A DNA stretch of 64,000 bases from NCBI RefSeq assembly GCF_902499125.1, contig NZ_CABVPX010000017.1, positions 1-64,000 on the forward strand. Direction: 5' to 3'. A program made the position numbers and the translations under genes. Of this stretch, positions 29,216 through 38,200 are shown one piece after another. The DNA comes from Burkholderia arboris. Its GTDB lineage: Bacteria; Pseudomonadota; Gammaproteobacteria; Burkholderiales; Burkholderiaceae. The notes beneath the pieces were generated by a model that was not told the origin of the DNA, searched no databases, and worked only from the letters and a program-made list of their open reading frames with translations. Each line of letters begins with the position of its first letter. Within the stretch, counting starts at the first letter, position 1.

Positions 29216-29608
29216 TTAACGCTTCGAGAACTGCTTTGCGCGGCGTGCCTTGCGCAGACCGACCTTCTTACGCTCGACTTCACGCGCATCGCGCGTGACG
29301 AAGCCTGCGCTCGACAGCGACGGCTTCAGCGTCGCGTCGTAGTCGATCAGTGCACGGGTGATGCCGTGGCGAACTGCGCCTGCCTGACCCGTTTCGCCGC
29401 CGCCGTTGACGTTGACCTTGATGTCGAACGTCTGGCCGTGGTTCGTGAGTTCCAGCGGTTGACGCACGATCATCAGCGACGTTTCGCGCGAGAAGTAGTC
29501 AGCGATGGGCTTGCCGTTGACGATGATGTCGCCCTTGCCAGCCTTGATGAAGACACGTGCGACTGCGCTTTTGCGGCGGCCCGTACCGTAGTTCCAGTTA
29601 CCGATCAT
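29216..29608 (-). CDS. rpsI: 30S ribosomal protein S9
   Basis: A 130-residue protein whose basic C-terminal tail ([11 protein letters not shown]) reaches into the ribosomal P site. The N-terminal [19 protein letters not shown] and central [19 protein letters not shown] are diagnostic. AGGGGAG stands 6 bases before the ATG. It follows rplM after 11 bases, the universal L13-S9 operon. Confidence 0.99.
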   Translation of the reverse strand: MIGNWNYGTGRRKSAVARVFIKAGKGDIIVNGKPIADYFSRETSLMIVRQPLELTNHGQTFDIKVNVNGGGETGQAGAVRHGITRALIDYDATLKPSLSSAGFVTRDAREVERKKVGLRKARRAKQFSKR

Positions 29609-29619
29609 GTGGGCTCCCC

Positions 29620-30048
29620 TTAGATCTCGAGCGCCTTCGGCTGTTGAGCCGAATGCGGATGCGTAGCTTCAGCGTAGACCTTCAGCTTCTTGATCATCGC
29701 GTAGCCGAGCGGGCCCTTCGGCAGCATGCCCTTGACCGCCTTCTCGAGCGCACGGCCCGGGAAGCGTTCTTGCATCTTGCCGAACGTCGTTTCATAGATA
29801 CCGCCCGGGTAGCCCGAGTGACGGTAGTACTTCTTGTCCAGAGTCTTGTTGCCCGTGACCTTCAACTTGCTCGCGTTGATGATGATGATGAAATCACCAG
29901 TGTCGACGTGCGGGGTGAACTCAGGCTTGTGCTTGCCGCGCAGACGGCGTGCCACTTCGCTGGCAACACGGCCGAGAACCTTATCCGTCGCGTCAATCAC
30001 GTACCATTCGCGCGTCACCTCATGGGCTTTTGCGGAAAACGTCTTCAT
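29620..30048 (-). CDS. rplM: 50S ribosomal protein L13
   Basis: A 142-residue protein. [20 protein letters not shown] at the start and the G-rich [19 protein letters not shown] motif are typical. I chose the ATG at 30048, the canonical L13 start; upstream in-frame codons lie in the leader. In E. coli L13 represses its own mRNA; a leader of about 115 bases here leaves room for the same control. Confidence 0.99.
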
Positions 30049-30169
30049 GATCGATCCAAAAAAAATGCTTTGCCCGATGTGTTCTTCCTGCTTGTCTATG
30101 TGCGCTTCAAGGCGCGGTGCAGGCTCTCCCTGTTCTTTTTCCGTGGGCATGAATGCGGAAAAGCCCTGA

Positions 30170-30199
30170 ATTATAAAGGAAATACGGCAACGCGGTCAA
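30170..30199 (-). promoter_or_regulatory. Promoter of rplM-rpsI
   Basis: On the minus strand TTGACC (30194-30199), an 18-base spacer and TATAAT (30170-30175) form a near-consensus sigma70 promoter. Transcription should begin near 30163, leaving about a 115-base leader before rplM. Confidence 0.75.
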
Positions 30200-30359
30200 A
30201 GGGAATCCACGTCCCGTGCCCGTGGCGGCCGAAATGGGCCAAAATCCGGTCGTGCCCCAACTGACCAGGCGATCCGAGCGCCCGGGGAGGCACCCATCGA
30301 CACGCGGCACCTGACCTTGCCGCGCCCGACCGGCCGAACACGGAAAACAACAAACCAGC

Positions 30360-30665
30360 ATGAAGAAACAACGACTTACGCCCTTCCTCGCGGCCGCGCT
30401 GCTGGCCGCCGCGGCGCCCGCCGTCGCCGCCCACGCCGGCTGCGAATCCAAGCTCGACGCGCTCGATGCGCGCATCGCCGAAGCCCGGAACGCCCATGCG
30501 GAGGATCGCGTCGCCCGCCTGCGCGCGGTGCGCGAACGCGTCCGCCATTTCTGCGCTCGCGGCCACGGCCATGCGTCGGCCGCCCACGCACCGGCGCCTG
30601 ACGCACGCTCGCGCGCCACGGCGCCCGATGCGACATCGCAACCGGCCGCACGGCAGCCCGCGTGA
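30360..30665 (+). CDS. Small exported DUF1090-like protein
   Basis: A 101-residue protein. A signal peptide (KKQRLTPFLAAALLAAAAPA, cleavage near AHA) precedes a short helical region, CESKLDALDARIAEARNAHA then LRAVRERVRHFC, with two cysteines about 38 residues apart as in DUF1090 (YqjC-like) periplasmic proteins. The rest is an Ala/Pro/His-rich tail. Function is unknown. It precedes the small-RNA candidate on the opposite strand. Confidence 0.7.
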   Translation: MKKQRLTPFLAAALLAAAAPAVAAHAGCESKLDALDARIAEARNAHAEDRVARLRAVRERVRHFCARGHGHASAAHAPAPDARSRATAPDATSQPAARQPA

Positions 30666-30710
30666 CGCTGCCAGCGTGCGCAAACCGCGCGCCGATGTTT
30701 GCATGGGACG

Positions 30711-30802
30711 AAAAAAAGCCCGAACGGCTGGTTCGGGCTTAATCCACCTTAGGAGGAGGGTGGAGGAGACATTCGGAGGTTGCCGCAGCGCGACAACCAA
30801 TG
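30711..30802 (-). ncRNA. Candidate small RNA with twin CUCCUCC (anti-Shine-Dalgarno) motifs
   Basis: A complete stand-alone transcription unit is visible on the minus strand: a near-consensus promoter, then about 92 bases ending in a strong terminator. The 5' part folds as GGUUGUCGC paired with GCGGCAACC around a GCU loop. The middle is single-stranded and carries CUCCUCC twice (plus-strand complement 30762-30768 and 30752-30758). The 3' end is AAGCCCGAAC / GUUCGGGCUU followed by seven U. No peptide with a ribosome site is evident. The two-hairpin plan with an exposed CUCCUCC resembles the CcsR/'cuckoo' small RNAs of alpha-proteobacteria, which act on mRNA ribosome-binding sites. The boundaries are inferred from promoter and terminator. 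Confidence 0.75.
30716..30740 (-). terminator. Terminator of the small-RNA candidate
   Basis: A 10-bp stem AAGCCCGAAC with its complement and a 5-base loop is followed on the minus strand by a run of seven T. On the plus strand the tail is poor in T, so the hairpin is oriented for the minus-strand RNA. Confidence 0.9.
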
Positions 30803-30808
30803 ACGCTC

Positions 30809-30837
30809 ATTATACGAATGCACTGCCGACTTCACAA
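30809..30837 (-). promoter_or_regulatory. Promoter of the small-RNA candidate
   Basis: On the minus strand TTGTGA (30832-30837), a 17-base spacer and a perfect TATAAT (30809-30814) predict a start near 30802. Confidence 0.75.
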
Positions 30838-31071
30838 GAAAATCTGCATTACGAAATCAAAAACCATAATGCGAAATTTCGAGCGGAGCACGCTAGAAAC
30901 CATCTTCTTCTTTAAAATCAATTACATGCCACTGCAAGGCATGAGCGGAAATCGTCCTCGTCTAGAGCAAAACCCCTAAAAGACGCGAGGAAATTGCCGT
31001 CCGGCGCCCTGCCCGAGCGGCGCCGGCATTGCACGTCGTGCAGCGCATCAGCCGGCCGTTGCGCAGCGGGC
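30838..31071. other. AT-rich intergenic region before osmC
   Basis: The first 120 bases are clearly richer in A and T than the surroundings and hold no recognisable gene. A TACAAT box at 31072-31077 just to the right is the probable -10 of the OsmC gene. Confidence 0.4.
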
Positions 31072-31117
31072 TACAATGCCGGATCGAATCCGAATCAGGC
31101 AACGCTGGAGTGCAAGC

Positions 31118-31540
31118 ATGGAATGCAAAGTAAGCTGGATGGGCCAGGACGGCATGGCGTTTTCCGCCGAGACCGGCAGCGGGCATCTCGTCACGATGGA
31201 TGGCGCCCCCGAAGGCGGCGGCCACAACCTCGCGCCGCGCCCGATGGAAATGGTGCTGCTCGGCACCGGTGGCTGCACGGCCTATGACGTCGTGCTGATC
31301 CTGAAGAAGAGCCGCCAGGAAGTGACCGGCTGCTCGGTCACGCTGAAGGCCGAGCGCGCCAGCGAAGATCCGAAGGTGTTCACGAAGGTGCACTTCCACT
31401 TCACCGTCACCGGCCGCAACCTGAACCCGGCCACGGTCGAGCGCGCGATCAACCTGTCGCACGACAAGTACTGCTCCGCGTCGATCATGATCGCGAAAAC
31501 GGCCGAACTCACGCATTCGTTCGACATCGTCGCCGTCTGA
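31118..31540 (+). CDS. OsmC-family protein (YhfA-like)
   Basis: A 140-residue OsmC/Ohr-fold protein with the two conserved cysteines, C53 in GTGGCTAYDVV and C119 in KYCSASIMIAKTA. Relatives reduce organic hydroperoxides using thiols. The sequence is nearest in layout to the YhfA group, whose role is less clear than that of Ohr. I chose the ATG at 31118, where the fold begins (MECKVSWMG). A terminator lies 21 bases after the stop, shared with rnpB on the other strand. Confidence 0.92.
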   Translation: MECKVSWMGQDGMAFSAETGSGHLVTMDGAPEGGGHNLAPRPMEMVLLGTGGCTAYDVVLILKKSRQEVTGCSVTLKAERASEDPKVFTKVHFHFTVTGRNLNPATVERAINLSHDKYCSASIMIAKTAELTHSFDIVAV

Positions 31541-31561
31541 TCGCACGGCGCGCGCATGAAA

Positions 31562-31597
31562 AAAGGGCCGGCGCTCCGCAAGGAGACGCCGGCCCTT
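31562..31597. terminator. Terminator between osmC and rnpB
   Basis: AAAGGGCCGGCG and its complement form a 12-bp stem with T-rich ends on both strands; it can end both osmC and the convergent RNase P RNA. Confidence 0.9.
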
Positions 31598-31610
31598 TCG
31601 CATTCGAACG

Positions 31611-32022
<412 letters not shown>

Positions 32023-32032
32023 GACGCGCATT

Positions 32033-32395
32033 CTAGCACTGCGCGCCGCCGCCGGCAGCGCGCATGCGGCGGCCGCTGCGAAATTCGGCCGGACCGTCGT
32101 AGAACGCGGCATCGGCATCCGAGGCGCACCCGCCCGGTACCCCAAGCGCCGGGAGCGGCGCGAAATCGCGGCTCGTCAGCGCGCGTCGCGCGTTCGGCCG
32201 CGACCGCTGACACGCGCACCGTCGCGCAACGCGCCGTTCAGCGCATCGCACCGGGCGTCACCCGCCAATGCGGCCGCCTGGCCGGTCCGGCACCGCATAG
32301 GGCGCGAACCACGGCGCGGCCCCGTCGATCCGCGCGAAATCCGCCGCCGCGCGGCCGGCCGCATGGCCGGGCTCGCGCGGCGGCGCATCGATCAC
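32033..32395 (-). pseudogene. Decayed DUF3025-type gene (internal deletion and frameshifts)
   Basis: A GTG at 32395 overlaps the pyrC stop by 4 bases and opens a frame resembling the start of DUF3025 proteins (ADFARIDGAAPWFAPYA) that ends at TGA 32258. Continuing in other frames gives QAAALAGDARCDALNGALRD and then, near the end, a piece like the family C-terminus (FAPLPALGVPG, DADAAFYDGPAEFRSGRR) running to a stop at 32033. The central part, normally well over 100 residues, is missing. So the head and tail of the gene survive and the middle is deleted, with at least one frame change. Family recall is from memory, so this is a probable rather than certain assignment. Confidence 0.6.
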
Positions 32396-33456
32396 GCCAG
32401 TTTCCAGCCGATCGTCTCGCCGCCGCGCAGCGGCACGACCGGCGTGTCGCCCGCGAAGATCTCGCGCGGCAGTTCCCACGCCTCGCGGCGCAGCGTGACC
32501 GTCTCGGCGCTGCGCGGCAGCCCGTAGAAATCGGCGCCGAAGAAGCTCGCGAACCCTTCCAGCCTGTCGAGCGCGCCGGCCGTGTCGAACGCTTCCGCGT
32601 ACAGCTCCAGCGCGTGCAGCGCCGTGTAGCAGCCCGCGCAGCCGCATGCGGTTTCCTTCGCGTCGCGCGCATGCGGCGCGCTGTCGGTGCCGAGGAAGAA
32701 GCGCGGGTTGCCCGACGTCGCGGCCTCGACCAGCGCCACGCGATGCGTCTCGCGCTTCAGCACCGGCAGGCAGTAGTAATGCGGGCGAATCCCGCCGACG
32801 AACAGCGCGTTGCGGTTGTACAGCAGGTGATGCGCGGTGATCGTCGCGCCGAGCAGGCCGGGCGCCGCATCGGCGTCGCGCACGTAGTCGGCCGCGTCCT
32901 TCGTCGTGATGTGCTCGAACACGACCTTCAGGCCCGGGAAATCGCGGCGCAGCGGCGTCATCACGCGGTCGATGAACACTTTCTCGCGGTCGAACAGGTC
33001 GATCGACGCATCGGTCACCTCGCCGTGCACGAGCAGCGGCATGCCGGTTTCCTGCATCGCCTCGAGCGTCTTCGCGCATTTCGCGAGATCGGTGACGCCG
33101 TGGTCGGAGTTCGTCGTCGCGCCGGCCGGATACAGCTTCACGCCGTGCACGAAGCCGCTTTCGCGCGCGCGGCGGATCTCGTCGGGCGGCGTGTTGTCGG
33201 TCAGATACAGCGTCATCAGCGGTTCGAACGTCATCCCGGCCGGCAGCGCGGCAAGGATGCGCTCGCGGTAGGCCTGCGCCTGCGCGGTGGTCGTGACCGG
33301 CGGCTTCAGGTTCGGCATGACAATTGCGCGGCCGAACTGGCGGGCGGTGTGCGGCAGCACGGCGGCCAGCATGTCGCCGTCTCGCAGGTGCAGGTGCCAG
33401 TCGTCGGGACGGGCGAGCGAGAGCGTCGCCGGGGAAGAAGCGTTCGAGGCAGTCAT
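32392..33456 (-). CDS. pyrC: Dihydroorotase
   Basis: A 354-residue class II dihydroorotase that closes carbamoyl-aspartate to dihydroorotate in pyrimidine synthesis. The metal-binding [10 protein letters not shown] near the N-terminus, the region of the carboxylated Lys in [21 protein letters not shown] and EHITTKDA, and [15 protein letters not shown] are all intact. I chose the ATG at 33456 (MTASNASS); ATG 33486 and TTG 33528 are in-frame alternatives, none with a strong Shine-Dalgarno. The remains of a DUF3025 gene overlap its stop. Confidence 0.95.
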   Translation of the reverse strand: MTASNASSPATLSLARPDDWHLHLRDGDMLAAVLPHTARQFGRAIVMPNLKPPVTTTAQAQAYRERILAALPAGMTFEPLMTLYLTDNTPPDEIRRARESGFVHGVKLYPAGATTNSDHGVTDLAKCAKTLEAMQETGMPLLVHGEVTDASIDLFDREKVFIDRVMTPLRRDFPGLKVVFEHITTKDAADYVRDADAAPGLLGATITAHHLLYNRNALFVGGIRPHYYCLPVLKRETHRVALVEAATSGNPRFFLGTDSAPHARDAKETACGCAGCYTALHALELYAEAFDTAGALDRLEGFASFFGADFYGLPRSAETVTLRREAWELPREIFAGDTPVVPLRGGETIGWKLA

Positions 33457-33662
33457 AGGAGGCGTCGTGAGGAACAGGCTTGCCATCGGCGGGGCCGGAA
33501 CGCGCGTGCGCGGGCCGACTGACGGCAAACCGCAACACGGGACCTTTGGCCAGCGGAATCCGCTTTTTACCGCTCAGGGCTCGGTGATATGCTAGAAGCC
33601 GCATTGTACCGGGGTTCGCCCGGTTCGTTACCCCCCCGCTTCAGCCTGCCGCCCCAAGTAAA

Positions 33663-34574
33663 ATGTGCCAACTCCTAGGAATGAACTGCGCCGCACCGAC
33701 GGACGTCACATTCTCCTTCACAGGTTTCGCGGCCCGGGGCGGGCTCACCGATCACCATGCCGACGGCTGGGGCATCGCATTCTTCGAGGACAAGGCCTGC
33801 CGCCTGTTCATCGATCACCAGGCATCGGCCACGTCGCCGATCGCCGAAATGGTGAAGCGTTACCCGATCAAGTCCAAGAACACGATCGCGCACATCCGCA
33901 AGGCGACGCAAGGGCACATCCTGCTCGAGAACAGCCATCCGTTCATGCGCGAGCTGTGGGGCCGGCACTGGATCTTCGCGCATAACGGCGACCTGCAGGA
34001 CTACGCGCCGAACATGGACGGCAGCGTCTACCACCCGGTCGGCACGACCGACAGCGAACAGGCGTTCTGCGTGCTGATGCAGGGGTTGCGCGAGGCATTT
34101 CCCGGCGCGCAGCCGCCGCTGCCCGAGCTGTTCGAGCGCGTCGGCGAGCTCACGCGCGGGATCACCGATCACGGGGTGTTCAATTTCCTGATGTCGAACG
34201 GCCAGGCGCTGTTCGCGCATTGCTCGACGCGGCTGCACTATCTCGTGCGCCGCTGGCCGTTTTCGACCGCGCATCTGGTCGACGAAGACCTGTCGATCGA
34301 TTTCGCGAAATACACGACGCCCGAGGATCGCGTCGCGGTGATCGCGACGCAGCCGCTCACCGACGACGAAGTCTGGACCGCGTTCGAGCCGGGCGAGCTG
34401 ATCATGTTCCAGTGCGGCGACGTCGCCGCGCGGATGCAGATCCCGGTGCCCGAGCGCGTGCTCGAGAAGCTGCGCAATCCGTCGCTCGACGCGTCGGCGT
34501 CCGCGCCGCGCACGGCCCGCGAAGCGCTCGCCACCGCGGCCGACGGCGATTCCGACGACGCAATCGACTTCTGA
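33663..34574 (+). CDS. Class II glutamine amidotransferase (YafJ-like)
   Basis: A 303-residue stand-alone Ntn-type glutaminase domain. Cys2 (MCQLLGMN) would be the nucleophile after methionine removal; ADGWGIAFFEDKACR and RKATQGHILLENSHPF, then WIFAHNGDL, match the family. No synthase domain is attached, so the acceptor is unknown. The C-terminal 40 residues are Ala/Asp-rich. The region immediately downstream is an 11-base minisatellite. Confidence 0.93.
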   Translation: MCQLLGMNCAAPTDVTFSFTGFAARGGLTDHHADGWGIAFFEDKACRLFIDHQASATSPIAEMVKRYPIKSKNTIAHIRKATQGHILLENSHPFMRELWGRHWIFAHNGDLQDYAPNMDGSVYHPVGTTDSEQAFCVLMQGLREAFPGAQPPLPELFERVGELTRGITDHGVFNFLMSNGQALFAHCSTRLHYLVRRWPFSTAHLVDEDLSIDFAKYTTPEDRVAVIATQPLTDDEVWTAFEPGELIMFQCGDVAARMQIPVPERVLEKLRNPSLDASASAPRTAREALATAADGDSDDAIDF

Positions 34575-34599
34575 GCCCGGCGCGGCACCGGCCGCGGCC

Positions 34600-34707
34600 G
34601 CTTCCTGCCCGCTTCCTGCCCGCTTCCTGCCCGCTTCCTGCCCGCTTCCTGCCCGCTTCCCGCCCGCTTCCCGCCCGCTTCCCGCCCGCTTCTGCCCGCT
34701 TCTGCCC
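34600..34707. repeat. 11-bp minisatellite
   Basis: GCTTCCTGCCC occurs five times in tandem, then the variant GCTTCCCGCCC three times, then a 10-base form GCTTCTGCCC twice. It begins 26 bases after the amidotransferase stop and lies outside any gene. The ordered blocks of variants suggest expansion by slippage. Confidence 0.95.
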
Positions 34708-35275
34708 GCTTGCGCGAACCTCGCGCGAGACGCACGACGATGCCCGTCACCGGCGGAAATCGCCCCGCTCCGGCCGATACGGGTTCACGTTGGCCACGCC
34801 ATCGGCGCAACGCTTCGATGCCACCCAACATTCGCTTGATTTTATTCATTCACAAGCGAAAATAAATCGCAGGCGAAACAAAAAATATCATCCGCCTAAA
34901 TCAAAAAATCCCGGATTCTCATTTTAGCGCGCCGCCTTCACCTGAACCGTGCGCTATCCCACCTACCCCGACAGCCATTCAAGATTTTTCACAAAACCCG
35001 TCAAACCCTTCTCCAGCATAGCTTTCGGTTCGATTAGCCACACAAATCAAAAATACCGGCCGTTACGGTTCGCATCATTACAGTTTCCATTTTCTTGATA
35101 ATCGGCAGCCACCCGAGTCAGTAGACTCCGCCCATCCTCGGTGTAACGAAACACGATTGGCGCGCTACGCAGCCATAGCCGCCGCACGCCCTTTCGATTG
35201 ATTGCAGCACCGCGGAATGCGAATTCGCCGAATGGCGGCGAATGCCACTTCAAAAAGAAGAAAGAGGGGTATGTC
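34708..35275. other. Long AT-rich upstream region of the autotransporter gene
   Basis: From about 34840 to 35110 the sequence is markedly AT-richer than the window and has A/T runs, the kind of DNA targeted by H-NS-like silencers and sigma70 promoters. No convincing gene was found. The GC-poor stretch and its place before a surface protein gene suggest regulatory DNA or horizontal origin. Confidence 0.5.
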
Positions 35276-38200
35276 GTGAATCACTCATTTCGATCGATAT
35301 GGAGCGAAACCGCCGGCTGCTGGGTCGCGGTTGCGGAAACGGCACGGGCGCGCGGCAAACGCTCGCGCGGCGAATCGGGCACCGGCCACCGTGCGGCACG
35401 CGCGACCGCGCGCCGGTCGCCGCTTCGCGTCGCGGCGCTCGGTGCCGCGCTGGCCGTGCTGTCGACCGGCGCCGCGCATGCTTCGACGTGCGGCAGCGGC
35501 GCGGCAGTCGCGAACGGCGGCGCCTGCGCACTCGACAGTTTCAGCCCGACCGTCAACGACAACCTGGCCGGCGCCACGACCGTGTCGGGCGGCGACCGGG
35601 TCGGACTGACGGGCGCATGGACCGGCGCGACCGGCGATATGGGCTACACGCTGACGCCGCTCGGCAGCACGTCCGTCGTGTCGGGCAACCCCGACCAGCC
35701 GCTGCTGTCGATCGGCGGCAAGACCCAAAGCGTCAGCACGCCCGACTCGATCACCGGCAGCCACAGCTCGGTCGCGACCTACGATTCGGCCGCGTTCGCC
35801 GCCTCGAATGCGGGCTCGACCAGCGTGCCCGTCTATCACGACGTGAACGGCAACCAGTACGTGAACACGCGGATCGGCACCGTCGAGCGCTCCGGCGGCA
35901 CGCTCGACGTGTCGATCGGCAGTCCGGCAGGGTCGCCCGCGGCGGCCGGCAACGCGATCACGATGGCGCCGAAGCAGACCGACCTGTTCGTCGCGGACGG
36001 CACGGGCACGGCGCAAAGCGTCGTCAACTGGAACTCGCGCAACCAGGTGTGGCTCGGCACCGGCGACTATCTGGCGAGCGGCGGCCCCGTCAGCCATGTG
36101 CTGCTCGACGTGCCGGCGTATGCGGGCACCTTCACCGCCTTCGACGGTAGCGCGTGGACGGTCACCGACGCCGCGTCGCTCGCCGCGTACAACACCTTTC
36201 TCGTGCGCTCGGTCCAGAGCGGCGCGCTCGGCTCGCAGGCCGCGTACGACCACGCTTTCAGCCAGGCCGTCACGTTCTCCACGCAATCGTTCGAGTATGC
36301 GAACAACGTGTCGCCGGGCGACAAGAACACGCTGCAGATGGACTACCTGACGGTCATGCACGGCACCGGCGCCAACGCGACGCTGCACATCGGCAAGGAC
36401 GGCCAGATCGACTTCCGCGGCACCAATACGATCGACTCGAGCTCGGCCGTCCTCGCGGAGAACGGCGCGCACTTCGTCAACGACGGGCGCCTGTCGGGCG
36501 ACTTCACGCTCGTGCGCCTGCTGACCGGCGCGAGCGGCGTGAACAACGGCGTGATCTCGTCCGGCTACGCGGCCGGCGACAACTTCGACACGGGCGGCAC
36601 CGCGCTGCCCTACAACTTCAGCCTCAACGCGTACACCGAGGGCAGCGGCATCTACGCGAACGGCGCCGGCACGCGCTTCGTCAACAACGGCGTGATGAAC
36701 GTCGGCGCATGGACCTTCAACAACAGCACGCGCCCCGACCTGCAGAACTACGCGGTGGCCGCGACGGACGGCGCGTACGCCTCGAACGCCGGCACGATCA
36801 ACGTCGGCGTCAATGCGACGACGCTCGACAGCCAGGTGATCGGCGGCCTCGTCGCCGGCGGCAGCTTCACGAACGAAGCCGGCGGCACGATCTATCTCGG
36901 GCGCGCGGCCCAGTACGACGCCGCGTCGCCCGAAGCCGCGAACGACGTTGCGCTGTCCGCGCATGCGTACGGCATCCTGCTCGGCGCGTCGGGCACCGCA
37001 AGCAACCTCGGCACGATCGTGATCGGCTCGCAGACGCAGAACGGCGCCGCACTGGCGAGCATCGGCTCGACCTCCGGCTCGCTGACCAATGCGGGCTCGA
37101 TCGTCGTCAACGGCGCGGCGACCGGCACGCCACTCGCCAACGTCGGCATGCTCGCGGCCGATACCGCCGCGACCGTGACCAACACCGGCACCATCACGCT
37201 GAACGGTGTCAACGGCATCGGCATCATGGTCGTCGGGACCGGCACGCACGCGACGGCCGCGACGTCGACCGGCACGATCAACGTGGCCGGCGGCCTCGAT
37301 CCCGCCTCGGGCACGCGCAACTACGGCGTCTGGGCCGAGGGGCCGCTCGCGAAAGCCACGCTCGACGGCGCGCTCAACCTGACGGGCACCGGCGCAATCG
37401 GCGTGCACGCACGCGCGGGCGCGACGATCGACGTCGGCGCCAACGCGGTGCCGGCCTTCATGTCCGGCACGAACCAGATCGGCTTCTACGCGTACGGCGC
37501 GGGCTCGAAAATCAACGTCGCCGCGCAGCACCTCAGCGTCGACACCGACGATTCGACGCTGTTCCGCGTCGCAGGCGGCGCGGCCTATACGGGCACGTCG
37601 ACGGCCGGCACGCTGACAACCGACGTCAACGGCCAGCGTGCGCGCGGCGTGCTCGCGACCGACGCCGGCACCACGCTGTCGACCGGCAACGCGATCTACA
37701 ACGTCAACGGCGCGAACGGCATCGCGATCGCGGTAGAAGGCGGCGCGACAGGCACGATCGACGCGGGTGCGACGATCAACCTGACCGCGGCCGGCGCGAC
37801 CGCGGGCATCGTCGACGGCCAGGCGCACGACCTCGCCGGTGCGAATGCGGGTGCGCCGGTCGCGACGACGCTGACCAACCACGCCGCCGTCACGTCGTCG
37901 ACCGCCGGCGTGACGGGCTTCGTCGCGCAAAACCTCGGCACGCTCGACAACCGCAGCACGGTGCTGCTGACCGGCGCCGGCTCGACGGGCGTCGTCGTCG
38001 GCACGCAAGGCACGGTGAACAACGCGTCGACGATCCGCGTGTCCAACGGTACGGGGGCACTCGTGCAGGGTGCGGCGGCAACGCTCGCCAACGCGGGCTC
38101 GATCGAAGCCGACGACGGCGTCGCGGGCGTGCGCCTCACGGGCGCCGGTGCATCGGTCGCGCTGTCGGGCGCCGGCACCGTGATCGCGAACGGCAGCGCC

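Noticed and set aside
35047-35253. A 68-codon minus-strand frame in the AT-rich island, from a TTG
   Set aside because: No ribosome site or family resemblance was seen; the phrase IVFRYTEDGRSLL is gene-like but not sufficient for a call.
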